NCBI GenBank assembly: GCA_937958295.1
Contig: CALFEY010000327.1
Location: forward strand, 1 to 8,255
DNA from: an uncultured Pseudomonadota bacterium
Lineage (GTDB): Bacteria > Pseudomonadota > Gammaproteobacteria > Burkholderiales > Casimicrobiaceae
Length of the DNA: 8,255 nt
Direction: 5' to 3'
The first letter of the stretch is position 1, and every line of letters starts with the position of its first letter. This document shows, piece after piece, positions 1-6,048 of the stretch. The translations under genes and the position numbers were made by a program. Under the pieces are notes generated by a model. It saw nothing but the letters and a program-made list of their open reading frames with translations. It ran no database searches and was not told the origin of the DNA.

Positions 1-102
1 CGGGTCCCCGTAGCGACGCGTCTTGGCGCGCCACTCCGAGTGCCCTTACCCGACCGCCGCGCAGCCCCGAGAGAACCTACGCCATGCAATCCGACACCGC
101 GA

Positions 103-936
103 CTACGCCTTCACCGCTCCCGACGTCATCCCGCTCACCAGGAACGGCTCCAGGAGCAGGAAGAGCACGAGCATCGGGATGAGCGACACCACGCCCGCCG
201 CCATGAGCGCGGGCCACTCCACCAGGTACTCCCCCACGAACGATTGCAGGCCCACGGTCACGAGCCAGTTGTCGGGCTTCGTCATGAGCGTGCGCGCGAA
301 GACGAACTCCGACCACGCCACGATGGCAAGGTAGATGCCGCACGCGGCGAGGCCCGGGCGCGCGAGCGGCAGCACGATGAGCCACAGTGCCTGCAGCGGC
401 GTGCAGCCGTCGATCTTGGCGGCCTGCTCGAGTTCCCGCGGCAGCGTGTCGAAGAAGCCCTTCATCATCCACGTGGCGAAGGGCACGCCCACCGATACGT
501 TGGCGATCACGAGGCCGGCGACCGTATCGGTGAGGTGCAGCGTGGTGAACATCACGAAGAATGGAATGACGATGAGGCTGCCGGGCAGCATCTTCGACAG
601 CAGCAGCGTGGCGCCGGCCACACGCTGCGCGGGCGTGTGGAAGCGCGACAGGCTGTAGCCTGCGAGGGTCGCGATCGTGAGGCTCACGAGCGTGCTTCCG
701 GCCACGACCATTGCGCTGTTGAAGATCCACGTGAGGACCGGCCGGCGCCGGAACACCTCGATGTAGGCTGCGAAGGACACCTGGTCCACCGGCGGCAGCA
801 GCGGTGGCTGCCGTGACAGCACTACCGAGGAAGGCAGCACCGAGGTGACGAGCATCCAGTAGATCGGAAACAGGATGATTCCCACGAGCGCCAGCGCGAG
901 AGTCAAGAAGGCGTAGCGATGCCAGCGCGGCGTCAC
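103..936 (-). CDS. ABC sugar transporter permease, MalG type
   Basis: This 277-residue inner-membrane permease is the second transmembrane half of a carbohydrate-uptake ABC importer (CUT1/MalG group). Hydrophobic segments lie near residues 9-31, 70-95, 108-130, 138-158, 196-216 and 243-265, giving the usual six helices. The cytoplasmic EAA loop that docks with the ATPase is at about residues 168-195, reading ELEQAAKIDG followed by a conserved LP at 189-190. The start is a GTG whose first base overlaps the TGA stop of the upstream permease gene (GTGA, 933-936). A strong AAGGAGG site (944-950 on the other strand) lies 7 nt before it, so translational coupling is likely. It is the last visible gene of the lyase/binding-protein/permease operon. 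Family assignment is firm; the substrate cannot be read from the sequence. Confidence 0.93.
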   Translation of the reverse strand: MTPRWHRYAFLTLALALVGIILFPIYWMLVTSVLPSSVVLSRQPPLLPPVDQVSFAAYIEVFRRRPVLTWIFNSAMVVAGSTLVSLTIATLAGYSLSRFHTPAQRVAGATLLLSKMLPGSLIVIPFFVMFTTLHLTDTVAGLVIANVSVGVPFATWMMKGFFDTLPRELEQAAKIDGCTPLQALWLIVLPLARPGLAACGIYLAIVAWSEFVFARTLMTKPDNWLVTVGLQSFVGEYLVEWPALMAAGVVSLIPMLVLFLLLEPFLVSGMTSGAVKA

Positions 937-1826
937 TGCCTGTCCTCCTTGAGCCAGCGCGAGCCTACGACTACCACGAGCGCCGCGGTGACGAGCATGA
1001 GCACACCGATGGCCGCGGCAGTGCCGAAGCGAAAGCTCGAGAAGGCCTCACGGTAGAGGAGGATGCCCAAGGTTTCGGTCGCGCCGGCGGGGCCGCCACC
1101 CGTGGAGGCGAAGATGATGTCGAACTCGCGGAACGTCCATAGTGAGTTGAGCAGCACGGCGAGCATCGCCGGCCCGCGGATGCCGGGCCACGTCACGTAG
1201 CGGAACTGCTGCCAGGCATTGGCGCCGTCCACCCGGGCCGCCTCGTACAGGTGCAGCGGGATCGACTGCAGCGCGGCGAGCATCGTGATGGCGAAGAAGG
1301 GGAAGCTCTTCCACACGGTGGGTAGGATCACGGCGAGCATCGCCGTGTCCGCATTGACGAACCACGCGACGTCCGTGGAGATGAGCCCCCAGCGGCGCAG
1401 TACGGAATTGATCACTCCATAGGACGCGTCGAACATCCAGAGGAAGTTGATCGAGACGATCACGCCCGGCACGGCCCATGGGATGAGCAGGAGGCTGCGC
1501 AACCAGCGGCGCGCGGGAAAGGTCTTGTTGAAAAGCAGGGCAGCCACGAGCCCGAGCAGGAAGGCAGGTACCAGCGTTCCCACGGTGTACACGAGCGAAT
1601 TGACGAACGCGAGCCACGTGGCCTCGTGGCCCAGCACCCGCTCGAAGTTGGCGAGCCCGAGCGGCTGCGTCATGAGCTTGGTGAGCTCCAGAGCGCGGCC
1701 TGGACGCAGGCTCATCTGCAGGATCACCCACAGCGGCCACGCAACGAGCAGCGCTACCGCGAGGAACGCTGGAGCGAGCAGGGCGTAGGCGAGCCTGCGC
1801 TCGCGGCTCGGCAGCCGCGGGCGCAT
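933..1826 (-). CDS. ABC sugar transporter permease, MalF type
   Basis: This 297-residue inner-membrane protein is the first permease of the CUT1-type sugar importer and would pair with the downstream MalG-like protein. Predicted membrane segments are near residues 13-36, 74-99, 110-131, 161-185, 217-240 and 269-288. The EAA loop is at about 195-217, with EAARVDGANA and the later PGI. It lacks the long extra periplasmic loop of E. coli MalF, as is usual for this group. The ATG at 1826 sits 57 bp after the binding-protein stop and has no convincing Shine-Dalgarno sequence, unlike the other genes of this operon. I see no better in-frame start, because the coding signal begins at once with RRLAYALLAPAF, typical of the first helix. 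The weak site may help lower permease output relative to binding protein, which is an inference. Confidence 0.92.
   Translation of the reverse strand: MRPRLPSRERRLAYALLAPAFLAVALLVAWPLWVILQMSLRPGRALELTKLMTQPLGLANFERVLGHEATWLAFVNSLVYTVGTLVPAFLLGLVAALLFNKTFPARRWLRSLLLIPWAVPGVIVSINFLWMFDASYGVINSVLRRWGLISTDVAWFVNADTAMLAVILPTVWKSFPFFAITMLAALQSIPLHLYEAARVDGANAWQQFRYVTWPGIRGPAMLAVLLNSLWTFREFDIIFASTGGGPAGATETLGILLYREAFSSFRFGTAAAIGVLMLVTAALVVVVGSRWLKEDRQ
944..950 (-). promoter_or_regulatory. Ribosome binding site deciding the GTG start of the MalG-type gene
   Basis: On the minus strand this reads AAGGAGG, 7 nt before the GTG at 936. It lies inside the last codons of the MalF-type gene. It supports the GTG start that overlaps the upstream stop codon. 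Confidence 0.75.
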
Positions 1827-1883
1827 GGAGCGCAGCCAGCGTGGCAGGGGGCGCGTCCTGGGATCGAGGGGACGGGCGCGCGC

Positions 1884-3137
1884 TTACTTGAGCGGCACCG
1901 CGCGCTCGAGCTCCTTCTGCAGGTCGGCAAGCACCTTGGCGGTGGGCTCCTGCGTGGAGATCATGCGCATCGCGGCCTTCGTCACCTGCGTGGCGAAATC
2001 GTTGTAGCCCGCGCGCACCGCCGGCACCGACGGAAAGAGGTTCTGCGCCTTGCTTGCTTCCTCGTTGATGATCTTAAGGTGCGCATGGGCGGCGAAGTCG
2101 GCAGCGGTGAGCGCGTTCTTGCGCGGCGCGGGGGAGCCGGTGAGCCCGTAGGCGCGCTGCCATTCCGGGCTCGCCGCCATCACGATGAAGTTCCAGACGG
2201 CGTCCTTCTTCTTTGCATCCGCCTTGACCGCGATGTGGATGCTGTTCGACGCGCCGCCGGGCACCACTGGGAAGGGCAGGCCGGCGACCTTGAGAGAGGG
2301 CTTCACGTCGGCAGGCGCCTTCTCGACCGCGCCCCACACCCACGGGCCGTCGCGCAGGAACGCGGTCTTGCCGTCGATGAAGAGTTGGCGGGCGGTGGCG
2401 GAGTTGGTTCCCTTGGGCGCATAGTTGATCGAGGCGCGCCAGTTGTCGATGGCCTTGACCACCGCGGGGTCCGTGAAGTTGTATTTGCCGCCCTTCAGCC
2501 AGTCGGCGCCGGAGCCGATCACCCACGAGGCCATCTCGACGACCATGTTGGGATGCTCGGCGGTGATCGTGGACAGGCCGAAGAGGCCCTTGTCGGCCGC
2601 GGTGGTGGCCTTCATTGCGGCGAGCCATTCATCGCCTGTCTTGGGCACGTTCACGCCGGCGTCCTTCAGGCGCTTCTCGTTGTAGAAGAGCATGCCGCCG
2701 TAGCCCATGAGCAGCACGCCCTGCGTCTTGCCGCCCCACTGCATGTCGGATTGCAGCGGCGGCCAGTTCGCGGGAATGTCGGTGGTTTTGAGGCGCTCGT
2801 CGAGCGGCTCCAGCCAGCCCTGGTCGGCAAAGCTTGCGAAGTCGCGCGCGGGCAGGTGCACGATGTCCGGCGGCGTGCCCGCAGCGAAGCGCACGGTCAT
2901 CTGCTTCACGTACTGCGCGAAGGGGATCTGCTGGAGGTTCACCTTCACATCGGGGTACTTCTTCTCGTACGCCGCGATGAGGCTCTTCCACCACGTGGAG
3001 ATGCCGGGCTCCTCGGCTTGCCACGTCGGGAAATCGAGCACGGTCTGCGCGTGCGCGGCCAGCGCCGCGGTGCCGAGCGCGAGGGCGGCGCCGAGCGCGG
3101 CGCAAAGAGGGGCGAGCGACTTGGTGAACGGCTTCAT
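1884..3137 (-). CDS. ABC sugar transporter substrate-binding protein
   Basis: This 417-residue periplasmic binding protein of the family 1 extracellular solute-binding class (COG1653-like) captures the substrate and delivers it to the two permeases downstream. A Sec signal peptide covers about residues 1-30: basic KPFTK, a long Ala/Leu core, and cleavage probably after AHA. The mature part begins with a beta strand (VLDFPTW), then TWWKSLIAAYEKKYPDVKVN and a TPPDIVHL segment, all typical of the fold. A GGMLFYNEKRLKDAG segment and a late EWQRAYGLTGSPAPRKNAL segment also match this class. The reading frame stays open far upstream, to 4205. The ATG at 3137 is nevertheless the start, because the signal peptide begins there and AGGAGGT sits 5 nt before it. 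It follows the lyase gene by 47 bp in the same operon. No C-terminal anchor or lipobox is visible. Confidence 0.94.
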   Translation of the reverse strand: MKPFTKSLAPLCAALGAALALGTAALAAHAQTVLDFPTWQAEEPGISTWWKSLIAAYEKKYPDVKVNLQQIPFAQYVKQMTVRFAAGTPPDIVHLPARDFASFADQGWLEPLDERLKTTDIPANWPPLQSDMQWGGKTQGVLLMGYGGMLFYNEKRLKDAGVNVPKTGDEWLAAMKATTAADKGLFGLSTITAEHPNMVVEMASWVIGSGADWLKGGKYNFTDPAVVKAIDNWRASINYAPKGTNSATARQLFIDGKTAFLRDGPWVWGAVEKAPADVKPSLKVAGLPFPVVPGGASNSIHIAVKADAKKKDAVWNFIVMAASPEWQRAYGLTGSPAPRKNALTAADFAAHAHLKIINEEASKAQNLFPSVPAVRAGYNDFATQVTKAAMRMISTQEPTAKVLADLQKELERAVPLK

Positions 3138-3142
3138 GAGTG

Positions 3143-3149
3143 ACCTCCT
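3143..3149 (-). promoter_or_regulatory. Strong ribosome binding site of the binding-protein gene
   Basis: The minus strand reads AGGAGGT, 5 nt upstream of the ATG at 3137. It fixes that ATG as the start although the frame is open for more than 1 kb upstream. It is the strongest such site in the operon, in keeping with the high binding-protein levels these importers need. Confidence 0.8.
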
Positions 3150-3184
3150 GGGTCGTGACGGGCAGTGCGCGCTCTCGTGGCTCT

Positions 3185-4117
3185 TTAGGCGGCGGCTGCG
3201 GGGGATGATGACAGATCGGGGACGAGATCCGTGAGCCCGGCGAGGATGGCGGCGAGCTCGGCAAGGTCGCCCGCATCGAGGCGCGGCCCAGCGGCGCGCA
3301 CGTGCGTGGCGCTGATCACGCCGCGCCGGCGCAACACTTCCTTCGTCATGGCCATGCGGAACACCGCCTGGAAGTTGAGCAGCGGAAGCATGCGGTCGAA
3401 CAGGCGACGCACACCAGTGGCGTCGCCTGCGCGGTGCAGCGCGAACTGGCGCACGTGCAGGTCGGTGAGCTCGCAGGCGGGCATCGTGCCGCAGGCGCCG
3501 CGCGCGAGCTCGTCGGTGATGTAGCGCCCGCCCGCGCCGCCGAAGACACCGAGGAGCCCCGGCACCTTCGCCTCCAGCAGCTGCGTGATGCGCTGGCCGC
3601 AAGGCAGCGACTCCTCCTTCACGTAGCGGATCGTGGCATTGGCGCGGGCGATGGCCACCACCTCGGCGGGGGAAAGCGCGCAACCGGCCGGCGGCGGTGC
3701 GTTTTGCAGGATGATAGGCACGCCGGCCTCCGCGATGCGCGCGTAATAGTCCGCGATGCCGTCGGCGTTGCCCTTGAGCGATGCCGGGGCGACGGCCATC
3801 ACGCCGGCCGCGCCTACGTCGCGGGCGTGCAGGGCAAGCGCGGCCGCGGCCTGCGCATCCGCGGCCGACACGCCCACCACGAAGGGGATACGTCCTGCGA
3901 CCCGCTGCGCAACGGCGGCGACGAGATGGCGGCGCTCCGCCGGGGCCAGCGTTTCGAACTCGCTTGCCACGCCCGGGAACACGATGCCGTCGGCGCCCGC
4001 ATCGACGATGAAATCCACGAGGCGGCCGAGGTCCTCCTCGTCCACACGGCCGTCGGCACGAAAGGGCGTGGCGAGGATGGGGTACACGCCGGCGAGGGCG
4101 GCAGGAACTGCTGGCAT
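3185..4117 (-). CDS. DapA/N-acetylneuraminate lyase superfamily protein, probable 2-keto-3-deoxy-sugar-acid dehydratase or aldolase
   Basis: This 310-residue cytoplasmic TIM-barrel enzyme is of normal length for the class I DapA/NAL superfamily. The Schiff-base lysine is K167 in YVKEES (165-170). The usual pyruvate-binding GTTGE is GVASE (49-53). The catalytic tyrosine of the YNxP motif is replaced by Gln (Q138 in LQNAPPPAG), and the arginine that follows in true dihydrodipicolinate synthases is absent, so lysine biosynthesis is very unlikely. L-2-keto-3-deoxyarabonate dehydratases of this superfamily, as I recall them, also lack that tyrosine and share the late PLLNF...KEVLRRRGVI-like region (245-268). 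A dehydratase or aldolase acting on a 2-keto-3-deoxy aldonate is therefore my best guess; the exact substrate is unproven. An upstream in-frame ATG at 4144 exists, but the ATG at 4117 has GGAGG 9 nt before it and begins where the fold begins. It is first in the operon and divergent from the regulator-lactonase gene. Confidence 0.88.
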   Translation of the reverse strand: MPAVPAALAGVYPILATPFRADGRVDEEDLGRLVDFIVDAGADGIVFPGVASEFETLAPAERRHLVAAVAQRVAGRIPFVVGVSAADAQAAAALALHARDVGAAGVMAVAPASLKGNADGIADYYARIAEAGVPIILQNAPPPAGCALSPAEVVAIARANATIRYVKEESLPCGQRITQLLEAKVPGLLGVFGGAGGRYITDELARGACGTMPACELTDLHVRQFALHRAGDATGVRRLFDRMLPLLNFQAVFRMAMTKEVLRRRGVISATHVRAAGPRLDAGDLAELAAILAGLTDLVPDLSSSPAAAA

Positions 4118-4126
4118 GACGCGGAG

Positions 4127-4131
4127 CCTCC
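4127..4131 (-). promoter_or_regulatory. Ribosome binding site deciding the lyase start
   Basis: The minus strand reads GGAGG, 9 nt before the ATG at 4117. The alternative ATG at 4144 lies inside the palindromic operator and has no such site, so 4117 is preferred. Confidence 0.65.
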
Positions 4132-4136
4132 GTTGA

Positions 4137-4155
4137 ATTCCCATTGAATGGGAAT
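4137..4155. promoter_or_regulatory. Perfect 19-bp palindrome, probable operator for the IclR-type regulator
   Basis: The sequence ATTCCCATTGAATGGGAAT has two perfectly matching 9-bp arms around a single central G at 4146. It is in the 126-bp region between the divergent starts at 4117 and 4244. IclR-family proteins bind short odd-length palindromes of this kind next to their own gene and the genes they control. If the extended -10 at 4160-4168 is used, the palindrome would cover roughly -38 to -20 of the regulator transcript, a position suited to autorepression. It could control both directions at once. The palindrome is seen directly; the binding protein and effect are inferred. Confidence 0.75.
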
Positions 4156-4159
4156 GTGG

Positions 4160-4168
4160 TGCTATAGT
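4160..4168 (+). promoter_or_regulatory. Candidate extended -10 promoter of the regulator-lactonase gene
   Basis: TGCTATAGT is an extended -10 element (TGn followed by TATAGT, five of six matches to TATAAT). It lies about 75 bp before the ATG at 4244. No good -35 hexamer is found 16-18 bp upstream, where the palindrome lies; extended -10 promoters can work without one. On the opposite strand the same bases read TATAGC, so it could also contribute to the lyase promoter, for which I cannot assign clear boxes. Confidence 0.45.
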
Positions 4169-4231
4169 TTGGGAACAGTGTCGACCGGCGAGGCGGGCGC
4201 GTCAAGGGCCGCGCCCCGCTGCGCGGCGTTC

Positions 4232-4238
4232 AGGGAGG
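4232..4238 (+). promoter_or_regulatory. Ribosome binding site deciding the start of the fusion gene
   Basis: AGGGAGG lies 5 nt before the ATG at 4244. It picks this start over the in-frame ATGs at 4148 and 4154, which overlap the palindrome and precede the promoter candidate. Confidence 0.75.
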
Positions 4239-4243
4239 CAGCG

Positions 4244-5992
4244 ATGGCGGGATCACCGGCGGCGGCACGGGCGGGGTCATCGCGCAAGGCGAGAAGCGCG
4301 CCGGCGAAGGCGCGTGGCGCCCGGGCCGACCGCGTGGAGGCGGACAACGGCGCGTCGGTGCTCGACAAGGCGCTCGACGTGCTCGACCTCGTGGCCGCCA
4401 CCACGCCTGCGGCGACGTTCGTCGAGCTCCTCGCACACTCTTCGCTGCCCAAGTCCACGCTGCACCGGCTGCTCACCGCGCTCGCCGCGCGGGGCCTCTT
4501 GCGCCGCGATGCGGCCGATCGCACCTGGCGTCCCGGCTATCGCCTGCTCGAGCTCGCGCACGGCGTGTGGGCCGACCTCGACCTGCGTGCTTCTGCCGCG
4601 CCCGAGCTCGCGGCCATCCGCGATGCCGCGGCGGAAACGGCGCTCTTCGGCGTCCTCGACGGCGCGGACTGCGTGATTGCCGAAGCGGCGTCGGGACGGC
4701 AGGCGATCCGCCTCGCGGCCGACGTGGGCCAGCGCGACGCCTGGCACGCGAGCCCGCTCGGCTGCGCGATCGTCGCGTGGTTCGAGCCCGCCACTGCCGC
4801 GTCGCTGCTGGGGGCGCTCGACGCGCGCCGCCGCGATGCGTTGGCGGCAGCCCTGGAGCTCGCCCGCGGGCGCGGCTACTACGTCCACGGCGCCGACGCC
4901 GCGGGCACGAGCGCCGTCGCGGCGCCGATCCTCGACTATCGCGGCATCGCGGTGGGGGCGATCGCCGTGCTGGGGCCTGCGTTCCGTCTCGGCGACGATC
5001 GCCTGCATGCGCTCGCGCCGCTGCTCATGGAAGCCGCGCGGCGCCTGTCGCACAACGCTGGCGGCACGGTAATGTCGCTCGCCACGGCCAAGGCCGAGGG
5101 CCGCGCGGCGGCCGGGTTACGCTGCGCGGTGGAAGCGCGGGCGCTGCTCGGTGAAGCACCGTACTGGTCCGGCCGCGATCAAGCGCTGGTATTCGTGGAC
5201 ATGCTGGGGCCCTCGGTGCATCGCTGCGCGCTGGCGGGCTCGCCGCGCACCGTGCCGGCCATGGACAGCTGGCCCATGCCGCGTCTCACGAGCCTCGCGG
5301 TACCGCGCCGCGGCGGCGGCTTCCTGCTGGCGCAGCCGTCGGGCCTGCGACTCGTCGATCCCGAGCGCGGCCAGGACGACGCCTTCGTGCATCCCGAGGC
5401 CTCGCGGCCGGGCAACCGCTACAACGACGGCAAGTGCGATCCGCGCGGGCGCCTGTGGATCGGCACGCTGGATCCCGCCGGGCAGCCGGGCCGCGGCAGC
5501 CTTTTGCGCGTGGACCCCGGCGGCACGCACGCGCGCATCGACTCCGGGTTCACCGTGGCCAACGGCATCGCCTTCGCACCCGATGGCCGGACGCTCTACT
5601 TCGCGGAGTCCGCCGGGCGCACCGTGTTCGCCTACGACCTCGACCTGCGCCGCGGCACGGTGTCGCGCCGGCGCACGTTCGCCACCTGGCCCGAAGGCGT
5701 CAAGCCGGACGGCCTCGCCGTGGACGAGGAGGGGGGCGTGTGGGTGGCGATCTGGGACGGCTGGCGCGTGGAGCGCTGGTCCGCCGAAGGCAAGCTCGTG
5801 CGCACCGTGCGCCTGCCGGTGCCGCGTCCGACCAGCGTGGCCTTCGGCGGCCGCAACCTCGACGTGCTCTACATCACCACGGCGCGCGTGCGCCTCGGAC
5901 CCGACGCCCTCGCGGCCGCGCCGCTGTCGGGAAGCGTGTTCGAGATCGAGCCGGGCGTGCGGGGCACTCCGGTAGCGCTCTTTGGCGGTTGA
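4244..5992 (+). CDS. Fusion of IclR-family transcriptional regulator and SMP-30/gluconolactonase-family lactonase
   Basis: This is one 582-residue protein with two complete parts. Residues 1-36 are a basic, Ala-rich, probably disordered tail. Residues 38-105 are the IclR winged helix-turn-helix, with recognition region KSTLHRLLTALAARGLLRRD. Residues 110-273 are the IclR effector domain, including RDAWHASPLGCAIVAW and the closing PILDYRGIAVGAIAVLG region. A linker of about 17 residues leads to a full SMP-30 beta-propeller (about 291-582). Its expected metal ligands are all present: E304 in LGEAPYW, N394 in YNDGKCD, N440 in VANGIAF and D489 in PDGLAVD. It is thus probably an active, metal-dependent sugar-lactone hydrolase. 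There is no signal peptide, so it is cytoplasmic. It is divergent from the transporter-lyase operon, which it probably controls together with itself. An internal ATG at codon 277 could start a separate lactonase, but no good ribosome site precedes it. The domain calls are firm; lactone specificity and the regulatory effect are inferred. Confidence 0.9.
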   Translation: MAGSPAAARAGSSRKARSAPAKARGARADRVEADNGASVLDKALDVLDLVAATTPAATFVELLAHSSLPKSTLHRLLTALAARGLLRRDAADRTWRPGYRLLELAHGVWADLDLRASAAPELAAIRDAAAETALFGVLDGADCVIAEAASGRQAIRLAADVGQRDAWHASPLGCAIVAWFEPATAASLLGALDARRRDALAAALELARGRGYYVHGADAAGTSAVAAPILDYRGIAVGAIAVLGPAFRLGDDRLHALAPLLMEAARRLSHNAGGTVMSLATAKAEGRAAAGLRCAVEARALLGEAPYWSGRDQALVFVDMLGPSVHRCALAGSPRTVPAMDSWPMPRLTSLAVPRRGGGFLLAQPSGLRLVDPERGQDDAFVHPEASRPGNRYNDGKCDPRGRLWIGTLDPAGQPGRGSLLRVDPGGTHARIDSGFTVANGIAFAPDGRTLYFAESAGRTVFAYDLDLRRGTVSRRRTFATWPEGVKPDGLAVDEEGGVWVAIWDGWRVERWSAEGKLVRTVRLPVPRPTSVAFGGRNLDVLYITTARVRLGPDALAAAPLSGSVFEIEPGVRGTPVALFGG

Positions 5993-6031
5993 CTGGACGC
6001 CGCCCCACCGGTGGATCCGGCGCGCCGCGCG

Positions 6032-6048
6032 ACCGCGTCAGACGCGGT
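6032..6048. other. Short perfect hairpin at the convergent 3' ends
   Basis: ACCGCGT-cag-ACGCGGT has 7-bp arms and a 3-nt loop. It overlaps the pyk stop codon and follows the fusion gene by 40 bp. It could protect or end transcripts from either direction, but neither strand has a T-run after it, so it is not a classical intrinsic terminator. Confidence 0.35.

Noticed and set aside
1..34. Minus-strand GTG at 34 with an AAGGG upstream, open to the window edge
   Set aside because: Only about 11 residues are visible and they match nothing I know. It could be the start of the next operon gene but cannot be supported.
40..816. Plus-strand open frame opposite the MalG-type permease
   Set aside because: The translation is Arg- and His-rich without motifs, while the minus strand encodes a clear permease with an EAA loop.
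1626..3143. Long plus-strand open frame of 505 codons opposite the MalF and binding-protein genes
   Set aside because: It is antisense to two clear genes. Its product is rich in Arg, Gly, His and Ala with no recognisable domain, as expected from the opposite strand of GC-rich coding DNA.
3138..4205. Extension of the binding-protein frame by about 356 codons upstream
   Set aside because: This stretch runs through the lyase gene in another frame. The signal peptide and AGGAGGT site fix the start at 3137.
4277..5053. Minus-strand open frame opposite the IclR part of the fusion
   Set aside because: It has biased composition and no domain, and it overlaps a well-supported regulator.
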